Assembly: GCF_003711515.1 (NCBI RefSeq)
Contig: NW_021167086.1
Location: forward strand, 953,149 to 1,017,148
DNA length: 64,000 bases
Source of the DNA: Sodiomyces alkalinus F11
Taxonomy: Eukaryota; Ascomycota; Sordariomycetes; Glomerellales; Plectosphaerellaceae
Reading direction: 5' to 3'
Below are positions 1-12,517 of the stretch, piece by piece (position 1 is the stretch's first letter; every line of letters starts with the position of its first letter). A program made the translations under genes and the position numbers. Below the pieces are notes generated by a model, which saw only the letters and a list, made by a program, of their open reading frames with translations, did no database searches and was not told the origin of the DNA.

Positions 1-3000
1 TGGCGTCACGCGATCGTGTGGCGTCCGACGCGTCGGCCGTTATTGCACCGCCTCACGGGCCTGTTACAAGCCACATTTCACTTTGCATGGCGAAAGTAGT
101 ATAAGTACACACGTCTCTGTTCGTTTCACAATTGCTCATTGAACATCGTACCCAAACAGAAAGCACCTTATGCGTAATTACTACGATACGTGGGAATTCT
201 TTTCCTTCTAGTTCACGCCTCGATTTCGTCAATATGGCCATGGTAAAGATGAGAGAGTAAGCAGCAAACAGTAGCAAAATGGCCGGATAGACCTGTGGGG
301 GGATTCCAGTCTCTGAGAAGCTTTGGCAGACTTCAATGCCTGGGCTTTCCTGGAGAAAACGAGTTTCTCACCCCAAACCATGGTGCAAGGATTCTGATAG
401 GCGAGAGATATATAAATCGCCATGCTGATCGACCATCACCATGTCAACTCTCGCCTTGTACTTCGTCGTACTCTCCCCCAAGAGCAACTCGTGGTTCAGT
501 TGCCTCATTCCGCCCACAAGACGCAAAGGTCCAGGCACGCCAATCACGGAAGCTCCATGCTCCGACGGCTTTACGCATCTCTAAAGCTCTGGTAGTGGTG
601 GCGCTGAGTCTCGCATGCTGGCGGGAAGTGGGAGAAGTTGATGGGGGTGGTGGTGAGGACCACACACACACTCGCATGTATTCGACCTGGTTACCCAACC
701 CAAGAATGCCGTTGGGGCGCCACTAAACGGTCACCAGACCGTTTGGATGCGGCTAAGGCGTTCATTATCACCTGCTTATTTATGTACCTTCAAACGGATA
801 ACCTGGCTAAGGTATGTATATACAACACCACATTCAGATTCAAGCAGGACCAGGGTTCGAGCGCACTCAAGACTAGTAGAGCACGTCGACCTTGATAGCT
901 GTCAGAAGACAATAAAGTACGGAAAATTGTGTGTGTATTTATCTACGTGAAGTTCGTGGTACTTCACGGGGATGTCTAACTATTAGGAAAAAACTACCTA
1001 GGGTAAATAAGTGTGGATACAGTGGGTGAGCAATAATTTCGGTATATTTCAAAGATCCAGTGATTCGTTACTTTTATGATATGATATGGTTTTGCCACTA
1101 ATAGAAAAGTGTTCCCCAAAAGCTTCGAAGTATTCTACTTTAGGTTATCCCGAAACTTTTGCTCACTCACTGTATATAGGATCGAGGGACCCCACACGTC
1201 TAACACAATATGGGTTGTCACACCTCGATATAAGGTGGCTGTGGGCATCTGACAATAGCTATGGAGTTCGGTTGCCTTCGCGAGGTTAGATCTTCTGACA
1301 AGAGGGGTAGCGAGACCCAAAGCGGCTACGAGGTAATTAAGAGCTCTACAACGTACTTCGTATGTACGAATAATAGCCGACGATGGGGATTAGCCTCGTG
1401 CACCATACCTAGGATTAATTACGTGGAGAAGGTTTATGGAACATATCAGACTTCGTAGCTACCTATCTACATTCGAATATGTTCGGCATGTAGCCGGGAC
1501 ATCTCGGCGTAATTAATCGGCAAGATTGCAGCCGACCAGAGATTATCTGTAATAGCGAGTGATATAACCTTGGCATTATGGTTAGAATGCCGGACGGCAC
1601 TTTATTACTCTGGAGGTCACACATATCCTGTCCTTGGTTCGAAGTAGCGTGAGAGCGTGGGGGAGAATCCTCCCTGCCTATGAGTAGCCCGTACAGGACC
1701 TGCACTTTCAAATCCTGTCCGTACTTCACGTGGTACCCGTACATTTAAGATTTGCGACACAACTTGAAAGGCCTGGAGAGAGAGCACCTGCAGTGAACGG
1801 GCTACCGCCCCAGGTCTATGTACACACGGTTGCGTAGGTACCTGCGTGAGGTGGGGCCGGGGACCAGAGTGCTTCAGAGACGTCTCGGGATATCTGGGAG
1901 TACGGTGTATGGACGGGTCTTGCTACGGGTAGCGGCGTCATCAGGATAGGCCAAGGGGAACGACGGCCAATGTACAAGACGCTTTCGTGTTTTGTTCGTG
2001 GTCTTTTGACCCAACTGCCCAGCTTCAGGAGACATGACATGGCGGCCCACCCAAGTTTGGTTGATAATATCGGGTGGGTCGTGTCCGGCATATGTAATAT
2101 ATATCTTATAAGGTACTCTGTCACGAAGCTCAGAAGCAACGAAGGCATAAATTACCCCAGAGACCCATAATGGTGTTGCGGGGAGAATTATAATTAATTA
2201 CTACGTAGTGGCAGGTCCCGGGCTCGCCTTTCGCTTATCGTCCGTAAAGTCTCCTTCGTTGGCTTGCTTTTACCAAGAAAAGAAACAAAACGGCGGAGGT
2301 TTGTGACAGGTGGGGTAGAAAACAAGTCAAGATATCTACCCCGTACAAACCAAATAAGACAGTCATGATAGAAGAAGCAATTCCTTGTTAAGCACGAGAC
2401 AGGCTGAAGGCCTGTACGATTGCAGACAGCCTACCCGGATAAGCCTTTCCCGTCGCGAGCAAAGAGAGTCTTGGGTCACATTGGTGAGGGATGGTATCCG
2501 TACATTGGATGTTAAAAATCAAGTTCAATGTTCGAGAAAAAGGTGGGGTTATTTATCTTGGTTCTTGGGTGCGTGGTTACGTTGTATACAGTATTCCGAA
2601 TAGATCACACTATCAACAAATCCACCCATTGAAAGCAAAAACGTCCTTGCTTATTACGACCGTTCCCGAGCGCATTTCCAGAAACGGGGAACGGCCCGCT
2701 CCGGTGTGTGGACGGTGAGGTGAACATTTGGCGATTCTAATATCTATTTCGATCAAACTGCGATCTGAGAGTGTAGTGCGTACAACGTATAACTTGACAC
2801 CTATCTTACCTATACGAGCAAGATTGATCTGCCAAGACCGAGCTCAAGGCTGTTCAGGTGTCGTATCTGTGCACACGGAGAAAGCAATCCCGCTCTTCGA
2901 TCAATAAGGTAGTCCAGTGGTAGCATTATCTACGTTGTACCCACCCCACTCCTGTCGTACTCAGTCCTTCTTACGGATACCTGTAGAATACTTTGTGTGA

Positions 3001-4691
3001 AGTAGACACACTCCAAAGGCTTCGACCACAGTCAGTCAAGTGTCGCGATGAATGGCACGGCACGGCACGCACGAGAACGTTTTATTAGAATCTTAGAATC
3101 TGTCGCTTTCTAGAATGACCCGAGATCGGAATAAATCCCTTCAGAGTTACATGGGCCATCCGTGTTTTTGGTTATCCGAAATGAGTCCCACGCTACGTAG
3201 TAGGTACGAAGTACGAAGTAATTAATACCTAAGGTAATCCTGTTGTAGCGAATGTGTGTGTCACGAGTCTTGTCAGGTACGAAGCGAACACCGTGTGTGA
3301 CCTGGGCAAACATCATAGAAAATCGGTATTTCGTACTGTATTAATTACGGGCTGGCCAAACGCCTCCATAAGGTAAGCGACGAGGCGAATTGTTCCTCGT
3401 TCGTTGCTTTTCTCCCATTCACCTCGTCGTTCACCGCCTCTCCGCCCCAGCCTCTTTTGAAACAAACCCGCTTTTTCATATTCTCCCACGGGCCGCTCCA
3501 GACCAGCCAAATCAGGACAGGGGGCCAAGACCACAAGCGTGGCATCGGCATCCCGTTTGGGTGTCCGAAGTCCGAAGTCCGAAGTCGAAGTACGACGCAA
3601 TTAGCCTTGATGTCCGACTTCTGCTGCGATCGCCCGTTGTGAGACAAAACCGAGGAGATGATCGATTACACTTCGTTCGTACATACATTGGGTATCCACC
3701 CCTACACACCTACATGCTATGGTGCCATTTGAGGTAGGTTAGGTATTAATTAGCTCACGTTCACATCCGCAAAGAAACGCTGCCGTGTCACCGAAGATCG
3801 TCCAGTCTCTAGCTGGTGAGCACGGATGTACGCAGGCCGGCGCCATGTTCCTGTCGATCAACGCACAGGCACACATGCTCTCTCAAGACCGTAATTCTGA
3901 TGCTTGGGAAATGCCTTTATCGCTGCTATTCCATGATGGGTGGCTTATTACGAAGTTCCACGCGATTGCCAGCGACGAGATGCGATGACCGAATTGGGCT
4001 AGTTCACGACCCCTTCTGGATTCGACTCAACCCCTCAGTTCACGGCTAAAAAGAAAAGATAAGAATGAAGAGGAGAGGAGAGGTAAGGTACAGTTGTACT
4101 TGCTTGGTAATAAAGAAGGGTGTTGGCCAAGAATTGGACCACCTCCCACCTCCCACCTCCTCACCATATGTACTCAAGTTCCAATGGCCTTCCGTTCTCA
4201 CCCACCTACACACTTGCGCTCCCTTGCTTATTATCCGCTACATATACCCTTACCTACGAAGTATGGAGTACCAATGGTATGGACTACTTCGCATTGGTAG
4301 GTAATTATCATATGTACGGATATGGGGGCACGAAAAGTACGCCCTGTTCATCCCTCTACTTGAAGATCGAAGCCCGTCTCTCATTCGTGCAATCGCTCGC
4401 TTGTCTGTACAACGTACTTGTACCTGACGGTCAGCGCTGACCATGCAGCAGAAGGCTGGATTCCCAGGGACACATGGCACCAGCAAAAGAGCAGAGACTC
4501 CATTCCGGCGGTGGTCGATCTGGAGTGGTACCTGACTAGCGCTACCTGCATCGTCGTCTTGTTGGCGTAAAAAAAATCAAGCCGCAGCGGCGGTCCCGAG
4601 AGAAAGAAGGGAGGCGTGAAGGAAGCATGCCGGATAGCGGCCGGAGAAAGAAAGAAGAAAAGAAAGCAAAGAAAGAAAAGAAAAAGAAAAG

Positions 4692-4700
<9 letters not shown>

Positions 4701-4727
<27 letters not shown>
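4701..4727. repeat. (GA)n microsatellite
   Basis: About 13 GA units directly follow a 9-nt A run and a longer purine tract (AAAG-rich, from about 4648). The opposite strand therefore carries a long pyrimidine tract. It lies in non-coding DNA. Confidence 0.95.
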
Positions 4728-4847
4728 TCTGTTGGAAAAAGGCGTTTGGCTTTCTTGGCCGTCCATTGCGCAGCTTCTCTTCCCGTTGAACAGTTCGTAC
4801 TTTCGTCCCCAGTTGTCCGATGTCGATTCGTCCCCGAAGCAGCAACG

Positions 4848-4874
4848 TCAAACAGGTCAAACAGGTCAAACAGG
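4848..4874. repeat. Three tandem copies of TCAAACAGG
   Basis: Three perfect 9-nt direct repeats lie head to tail in non-coding sequence. A structurally similar triplet of 9-nt units occurs at 62320-62346 with a different core. Confidence 0.95.
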
Positions 4875-6374
4875 CGGGGTTGCTGGCCTCTCCACGCTGC
4901 GGGGATGTCATCGCCAATCGGTCAGTAGGTCAGGGGTAAGACAGAACAACTCGGTACAAATTCTGAAGATCCACTTCTCGAAAACCTGTCTTGAATTCTT
5001 TGAATCCCAGTGAGTTGCCCACCCACCTATCCATCCACTCAACCACCCACTCTCCCACTCTCCCACTCTCCCACTCTCTTTCAGCCATGTCCACCCAACC
5101 ACGAGAGCTTAGCTTACCCTACCACCACCTATTCCGAACCGAAGGGCATACGGACATGTACGTTGTAACCACTTGCGCAGCAGCATGGTACGTCAAGCTA
5201 GTGTTGTTCCATCGGTCCCCGGCCGTACCTTTTGACAAAAATTCCGTTCCTTGCAAAGCTGTCTTATCATGCATCACCTATGCAGCAGAAGCCTCTAGGT
5301 TCACCATGCACCATGGCGGTGGAGCTGTGGGCTTCCCTGAGAGTGTCCGTGCTGGTGCATTCTCCTAGTTGACCACTAATTAAGGTACCATTCTGGCCTG
5401 CTCTCCTTCCTACCTTATGTTAAGATCCTGCCGTAAGTGCCGATGAAGTGATAATAATCAAGGGAGGTAGGTAAGGTAGTAACAGATTGCTTCGTACCTG
5501 GTATATAGAACATCCCCATGCGCCCACCATTTTAAACCACCTCTTATTCCTTCGGCCCTCCCTTCTTCGCCTCCGAGGTCTGTCTCCAACCCCCTGGCCG
5601 ACCGACTCCCCATCGTCAAACTTGGAGTCGGGAGATTCATTCTCTCCTTGCTGCCTCTACCAAGCAGCTTTTCATTCTATACACAGTACAGCACAGTACA
5701 GTTAGTCCTATCCTACCTAGTGAACCCCCTTGGTTTCTGCTTCATCTTCCCGCCTGGGCAACGATGGCAATTGTCAGGGAAATTTTGTATGGGAAGCTTT
5801 GGGTAGAGAGGCAACGGCATGGCCTGGTATACCTGTAGCTGCTGGGGCGGGACGCACCACTTGGTCCGACAGCTCACGGCCCGCCATGTCAATCTTCAAT
5901 CTTTGCCCTCCGACAGAGCAACCATAACTTAATTTCTTTCTTTTTTTCCTTTTTTTAACACAATTATGTTGTGTGTGAATCACCTGGGATGGATTCTCGT
6001 GCTGACTAGACATTGCTACAGCGACAGCTCTACTACCGGTTCCCAGAAAGTTTACGACGTAGAGCGAGCGAATCACCACCCGGGTCTCGCCTCTACTCTG
6101 CTTAAAAGGTCCTCTTTGTTCCTTTCGTTTCGGCCACCAACTACATTACATTACATTGCATGTACATGGCTTTGCCACTGTCCTCCAACACCAGGGCGAG
6201 GCGGGCAGGCCGTCGTTAACCCTTCCTTATCTTGTCCCGTTTGCCGTGGCTCAGGACAACGAAGCCCCTCCCTCCGGCAGCAAAATCGCGTTCACGCACC
6301 CCGAGTCGACAGGTCGACAGCAGATTCGCTTCATTCTTTCCTAGTTAGGGCTCGACGTCGGTATCCAGACGAAG

Positions 6375-7364
6375 ATGACGACACTAGCAGCACCGGAGGA
6401 CCTCGACACCATGACCGTCAACGTCGACGCCGGGCAAGCTTCGCCTGAGAAGGATGACGACCAGACTCTCGCCATCGCTCTGAGCACGACCTTTTCGGTT
6501 CTGGCCATCGTACTCATTGCGGGAAGTGTCTTCGTCTGCTGGCGCTACAAGAAGGGCTCGCGTCTCTTCACCCAGCGGGGCATCACGCCCATCAACGACG
6601 AGGAGATCGAATCGTGGAAAAGAAAAGATGATCCCGACACGCTCGAAAAGTCCATCGTCGCAATCGAGGACCTCACCCCGAGAACTTCCGTGAAAAGGCC
6701 AGCCAACGTCGTCGTCTACCAGGCACCACGCCCCTCCGGCGAACAACATTCCCCCCGATCCTTCGTCCTGAGCAGCGCCGACACCACCGGCGGCAAGAAA
6801 AGCATCGACGTCCCGCCGACGCCCGTCCTCGCCCGCGCCCCCAACGCCCGCCCAGGCCTCACGGACGAGACGGTCCAGGGCGACGAGGCCTTCATCCCGA
6901 GCCCTAGGCGGCAGACGTCCCGCCTCTCCAAATACCCGCCGCCGAGCAGCGCGGGCGTCGCCGCCTCTCGTCGCGGCCCCGGTCCCGGCCCCGGCCCCGG
7001 CCGATCGCGCAGCGTGCGGAGCAGCTTCAGCGTCGGCGGGGCCAGCGTGCGCAGCCAGCAGTGGTACGGATACGGGTACGCCCACAGCCAGGGCGCCGCG
7101 AGCCGCGACTTCACCGATGCCGAGCTCTCGCCGCGGTCGTCCCAGGACCAGTTTGTCCGCCCGGCGCACCACTCCTTCCAGCCTTCTTCGCCGCCTTTCC
7201 CCTCTTCGTCTTCTTCCGGTCTGCCGGCGCAGCACCGTCGCGACCGTGTCCATTCTTCCTCCTCGGCTCTGGGCAGGTTGTCTTTGGATGACCAGGCCCT
7301 GGTGGGCGGTCTGTCGCCGCGGCCTCGGGTCCGGGAGTGCGAGATTGGACGTGCTATCGGTTGA
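6375..7364 (+). CDS. Single-pass membrane protein with basic/Ser-Pro-rich cytoplasmic tail, function unknown
   Basis: A single exon encodes 329 residues. An acidic N-terminus of about 30 residues precedes one hydrophobic segment (about residues 31-54, LAIALSTTFSVLAIVLIAGS...VFVCWRYKKG). Basic residues follow directly, which predicts an outside-in, type I-like orientation without a cleaved signal. The juxtamembrane motif RGITPINDEEIESWK is, to my knowledge, conserved in a family of uncharacterised filamentous-fungal membrane proteins. The remaining tail is low-complexity: Ser/Pro/Arg-rich, with a Gly-Pro repeat near residue 205 and an Arg-Ser cluster. Such a tail suits phosphorylation or protein binding, though that is inference. 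The start is the first ATG in frame with the transmembrane segment. Long frames on the minus strand are shadows of GC-rich codons. Confidence 0.8.
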   Translation: MTTLAAPEDLDTMTVNVDAGQASPEKDDDQTLAIALSTTFSVLAIVLIAGSVFVCWRYKKGSRLFTQRGITPINDEEIESWKRKDDPDTLEKSIVAIEDLTPRTSVKRPANVVVYQAPRPSGEQHSPRSFVLSSADTTGGKKSIDVPPTPVLARAPNARPGLTDETVQGDEAFIPSPRRQTSRLSKYPPPSSAGVAASRRGPGPGPGPGRSRSVRSSFSVGGASVRSQQWYGYGYAHSQGAASRDFTDAELSPRSSQDQFVRPAHHSFQPSSPPFPSSSSSGLPAQHRRDRVHSSSSALGRLSLDDQALVGGLSPRPRVRECEIGRAIG

Positions 7365-9115
7365 GAGTTCGAGTAACGGGGATCGACTCGACGAACTGCC
7401 CTTATTATAACGGACGGCTTCCCTCCGCGCTGTACTGCTGGAATATACTAGCGAGTCAGATTGCGTTGGTAACCGTCCTGACTTGGGTGAATGCCGCTGC
7501 ATTGAGGCTCACGAGCCCCATTAGCGGCCCCAGAGTTGTCGACGGCACAGATACCAACAAATATGACGTGTCTGTCTACGTTGATTTTTTTTTATTACTT
7601 CGACTCCAAATTTCACGCCCATCTTACAGATACAAGTTGGGCCAGAGAAGCCCGCACAGCGCAAGTTGTAGGCACCTTGGGAGCACGTCAGGCCTACCTA
7701 GCATTAGCTACTTGAGATCCTCGGATGAAACAGAGGGTCACCAACAGGGTACCTTGGTTTCCATACGCCCGAGGTTACGTGACTTCCCTTATCGGAGTGG
7801 TCGAAGAGCATAGGTAAGGTACGCAGGAATTCTTGTGCATCGATGCTATCCGCGGACACGAGTGGTTTATATATGACGAAACAACCGCACCGCACCGTCT
7901 TTACATCCTACGAAACCATGATTTTTCGAGACATGGAGACGAGGAACTTTGCTTGGGAGAGTCGATGCCCTGAGCCTTTTCTTTCTTTTTCATTTCACGT
8001 CCGAGATACCCCCCCCAATTTTCATGCCATAAAGATTATGACTCGGCCCCCACGATGTGGTCGCATTCTTGTTTGTCTTAACGCACAACTTGTTGTTTGT
8101 CTCTTGGAGAGAAACGCGCGACTTTCTTCTTCTTTTTTCTTTTCTTTTCTTCGTACGAAGTTAGCTAGGCTCTACACGACTAGCAGCAGATACGTGCTGG
8201 CCGTGCAGCTGTTCTTTGCCAATAATTGACCAGTCCCATCTCAACCAGCTGTCCATTGTCGCGTGATATTTGACGGTGTTTTCGCATGATGAACATGTTG
8301 GAGGACAACCCTTGAAGTACGTACCTGGAGTTATGGGTTCGTCTGGATACGGTAATATTTCTTGTACCTGTTTATCCTACCTTAAACACCGTAAGCGCCC
8401 TAAGAATGATGAGTCGGAGTAGAATATTATCCAGCATTGGGATTCAGGACGCTTCTTGTCCAGACGGCGATGTACACTGACACCAAGGGGGGTCTAAAGA
8501 GAGAGAGAGCGAGAGGTACCGTGTAGCCCCACTGGATGTACAGTGATTTCTCTCAGAGCTACCTAAGTATACGTCGAAGTGGGGCCAATTGGACAACTTA
8601 GATACGGTACGGAGCACGGTGTAGATGCATTTAAAACGTAAAGTCACGACGACGCGCTTCTCACCACAGGTCCGACAAGAAAAGACTTAGACTTGCTCAA
8701 CACAACACCATTGATTCAGCTTAACGATCGACAGCCTTTAATTGGTTAAATCTCTCTCGCATTATAAACACCATCTGCCCGGCTTTCACTGAATTGCATC
8801 GTTCAGTTCAGTTCATGAGAAGCAGCCCTCATCTCAGCTCGCGTCCCTGACGGTTCATACGGTCCGGTCCAGATCTTGTCGGAGATACCTCAAAGCTCAC
8901 ACCTCATAACTCCCGGGATTGGCTGACAACTCATCCCCTGTGGTCTCATACCGCCCATCTCATATGCCCACACGAAAAGACATATGGAGAATCGGACCGA
9001 GTCGTCGTCGTAACTAAGCCCCAACCCATATTCCGGTCAACTTGCGCCCCCTCCGCCCTCGTACACCTCTCAACCTACATCTCCAGGCAGGCAGTCCCTC
9101 GTCTCATTCAACGCC
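7365..9115. other. Intergenic region between the membrane-protein gene and DPB4
   Basis: No supported gene. The first part is the 3' flank of the upstream gene. The middle is AT-rich with a T-rich tract (8121-8151) and a palindrome around CTTCGTACGAAG near 8148. The last ~250 nt are pyrimidine-rich and are presumably the DPB4 promoter and leader. Confidence 0.6.
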
Positions 9116-10609
9116 ATGCCCCCAAGGGAAAGCGACCAATCTCGCAAAAGCGACGTTTCCGTCGCCCGCTTCGTAGTCATGGATGAGGACAGGCCCGACT
9201 CTTCAGGGGCCGGCTCTGCCCCGGAGCAGGCAACAACGACAGCCGCATCCCAACCAGCCGCCTCGGAGTCTACTACCCCTGCACCTCACGTTGACGGACC
9301 CGAGCGTCAAGACGAGAAGAAGGAAAAGTCCAAAGACAAGGAGAAGGAGAAAGGGTCAGAGGAAAGAAAACCGAAAGAGAAGAGTGATAAGGACACCATC
9401 ACAATCGAGGTATGTCTCGTCTCTCTCCAAGCAGATATCGTTCTGGGCCGACTTTTATCTAATGTGTTTCCTCTCCCTAGGATCTGAATCTCCCCAGGTC
9501 CATAATCACGCGTCTGGCCAAAGGGGTTCTGGCTCCAAATACACAGATTCAAGGCAGCGCAGTGCTGGCCCTCACCAGGAGCGCCACCATTTTTGTTAAC
9601 TACCTGGCTAGTCAGTACGTCTTTAATCTCCCTGTTTCCCCTTCTCCTCCCTTGATCATGTCGCTGGCATTTAGTCGTCTCTGGCGTGCGCATCGTACAT
9701 GGTCTACGAACTTGTGACGAGTAGAGCAGTACCCCCTCCTGACTTGATGCCGACAGCGCGAATGACCACACTGTGAACGCCGGCAAAAAGACCATTGATG
9801 CGTCTCACGTCTTCAAGGCCCTCGATGACACTGAATTCTCCTTCCTCCGTGAACCCCTGGAGGCCGAGTTTGCTAGTATGTCGCTCCTCTTTTCTCTTTT
9901 CTCCTTTCCCGCCGGCACTATGTCATATCATTTCCGGATGGCAATTCTTCCCCCCAACTGTCCCTCTACCACCTCATACCCACAACTCACACGCCTTATA
10001 GAATACACACAAATGAAAAGCGCCAAGCGGGTCGATTACCGCCAGCGCAAAAAGGCAGGGACGTCCTCCACCGCACCCGGCAATGCCGGCGACGACTCCC
10101 ACATGGCCGATGTATCCGCTCTATCCGCCCCAAGCGGCGCCGACGACACCTTCACCACCGCGCCACCAGCCGCCGCCACGGCAGCAGCAGCAGCAGCAGC
10201 AAAGGCAGGAGGCGACCAGCCACCACGCGCCAAAAAAGCCAGGACCGTCCCTGTAACTGTAACTGTGGCTGCTGCTGCAGCGCTTGTTACAGCCGGTGCC
10301 GCGGCTGTCGCCATGGGTGGTGGGTCTGCCGATGACGCCGAGACGGAGCCTGAGGACGAGACTGCCGCGGTGGACGAGCAGGAAGAGGATGACGATGACG
10401 ATGACGATGACGTTGACGATGACGATGAAGAGGGGGGTGAAGAGGGGGGTGAAGAGGAGGAGGATGAGGATGTGGATGAGGTCGACGACGAAGCTGCCGA
10501 GACGGAAGGGGACGAGACGCAGGATGCTCTTGAAGATGATGACCGGCATGACCAGGTGGGCGAGGACGAGGACGAGGACGAGGCCTTGGATGGCGATGAG
10601 AGCGACTGA
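9116..10609 (+). CDS. DPB4: DNA polymerase epsilon subunit D (histone-fold protein Dpb4)
   Basis: Exons 9116-9409, 9481-9614, 9757-9875 and 10002-10609 encode 384 residues. All three introns are GT-AG (71, 142 and 126 nt), and each join restores conserved sequence: IEDLNLPRSIITRL, YLASHANDH and EAEFAKYTQMK. A charged, Lys/Glu-rich N-terminus of about 98 residues leads into a CBF/NF-Y-type histone fold (about 99-185), with helices LPRSIITRLAKGVLAPN, SAVLALTRSATIFVNYLAS and a KKTIDASHVFKALDDTEF segment. Dpb4 pairs with Dpb3 in the leading-strand polymerase and also occurs in ISW2/CHRAC remodellers. The C-terminal ~185 residues are Ala-rich and then extremely acidic (Asp/Glu runs), longer than in yeast Dpb4 but usual in filamentous fungi. 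An NC2-beta assignment is less likely because the fold and the following KRVDYRQRKK segment match Dpb4. Confidence 0.88.
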
Positions 10610-12517
10610 AAAGGACTGGTTCCGCTGGGCTTCAGCAGTTTCCTTCTCTAGTCGCTTCCGCCAACCTCCTCGTGCGGTGCCAGGGGCATATATAAGTATT
10701 GTGCATGTCAAGGTAGCTCTTGAGAAGGGAGCGAGCACACAGGGGTCACAACTACCTCATAATTTAGTGATTCTGAACTCCGTCATGACAAATGGTATAT
10801 CGCATTACGACAAGTGTCAAATTGAGATCTCCCCCCCCCTTCCCCCCCCGTCGCTCTATTATGCCTCGACAGAATAAATATCAACCCGTCAACCCTGGGT
10901 GTCACCTACTTGTGTGCCCTACTCGAAGCAACACCCCCGAGAGTAAACAGAATGGAGAAGACAAAGAAAAGGGAAACAAAGGGGCCGAGGGCCGAAAGGA
11001 CATGTACGTTTGGTGTTAATATCAAGAGCATACGTAAAGGTGGAAGGGCCATGCAACTTGGTGGGTGATGTCCCAAGAACAGAGAACTAAACCAGGGCCA
11101 AGGGGAAGAAAAGAAGAAAACCACCCAGTGAACAAAGAAACCAAACCAAAATCCTCCAACAGAAAACATGAATGAATTTCCCTAATAAACTAAAAAGAAA
11201 CAAAATAATAATAAGAAGAAGGAAAGATAGAAATAAAAGAGAGGAGTCAATAAAGGAAAAAGACAGGAGGGGGCGGAGAGAAATGAAAAAGAAAAACATA
11301 TCCCGAGCCCACGTAGGAGGAATCCTTGCCAATTCCCAGCCGAGAAGAAGCCAAAACTCCCCCCAGCCCATCCATAATGTGCAGTACCTTGCACTCCCAA
11401 AGAATACCAATTCGAACCAGGAAAGGAAGAATGCACCAGTTGCAGATGACAATTGCCGCCTCCCCACTAAGAAAAGTAACACGAGTTCGCATCCAACAGT
11501 TGAAACAGGCGTCATAGAGGCTGTGCCGATCCAGTCCTAGAAGCCGCCTTCATTCTTATCGCTCGGTACTGTAAGTTCGACATGAAAGGCCCCATCCATT
11601 CATGAACAGGTCTTTCTGCTTATCGAAAGTTGACGAAGACTAGCAGTCAGGCCAGAAGACCTTGAGAGACCGCACACGAGGGACCCAGAAACGGGAGTCT
11701 CAATTCCCCAACCCCTTCATCTCGAGGAGAGAACCTTGCTGCGCTGCAAGCCACCCAAGCTCGACCTGGACGAAACTGGACGACCGCTGTTGTAGCTCGA
11801 AGAAGGAGGGCGGCCTTGGGTTGTCGTTATGTCTCTGAAGAAAAAAAAAAGAAAGAAAAAAAAGGAGGCCGGCCTGGGTTGGGTATCTTGGATTTCATGG
11901 AATGCGAGGAAAACCGGGGCGGCCGTACCAGTGTTGAGTCCAAACGAAGCAACTCGCCGCGCGAAGTGTCGAAAAGACACTTCTGTATTGTCAAATAAGA
12001 CTGTTATCGAGTGGACGCCCGGCGAGCCGTGGAGAAGTCGGTCCGGTGGATCGTAGAGGCGAATGATATAGCATCTTGTCCTCACCATGATTGACAGGCC
12101 AAAACAATGAGAGGAGATACACCGTTGGGAAATTGTACGGACGTACGTAGACCCCCTGTCGCGCGCCCAACCCCGATTGAGGAGAACATGGGTTATCAGG
12201 ACGTTTCGTGGTACCGATATAGGCCATATTAAAAAACCAGCGGTATGTATGCTGGCTCGCAAACTGGTGGTCCGAACTCATGGGAGATAGATCTCTGCTC
12301 AACTGAATGCTTGGGTTTGGGTATCCTGAAGAGAGAAGGAGGCAGAAGGTTCGCCCCAGAATAAAAACAGCCTGCCGAACCATTGCCGTACATATATATA
12401 GAAACAAACGAAGACGAAAAAAAAAGGGCTGGGAATACTGGGGAATCAAGCATAAGACGTCGCTGTCTCGTGAGGTCATGTGAGGTCATAACCACCATGT
12501 GAACTGCGCTTTAGCGA
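10610..12517. other. Convergent intergenic region between DPB4 and NPL6
   Basis: Both flanking genes end here, so this is 3' flank from both sides. It contains C-runs near 10831-10849, a purine-rich stretch at about 11090-11300 (long K/E-type frames on +, F/L-type on -) and an A-rich tract near 11838-11862. The open frames are compositional and I see no gene. Confidence 0.6.

Larger units (their letters stand above)
1..6374. other. Gene-poor intergenic region
   Basis: No open reading frame here has recognisable domains, splice structure or family similarity. Frames on both strands are short and overlap one another. The sequence is relatively AT-rich with many short palindromic words (GTAC-, AATTAATT- and ACGAAGTA-containing). 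It holds a GA microsatellite at 4701-4727, three 9-nt tandem units at 4848-4874 and a CTCCCA-type tract near 5050-5084. A 47-codon ATG frame at 441-584 follows a TATATAAAT box near 409 but resembles nothing I know. The last ~200 nt are the pyrimidine-rich leader of the membrane-protein gene at 6375. Confidence 0.6.

Noticed and set aside
6384..7502. Antisense frame of 372 codons across the membrane-protein gene
   Set aside because: Arg/Ala/Gly-rich shadow. The sense frame has a clear membrane helix and conserved juxtamembrane motif.
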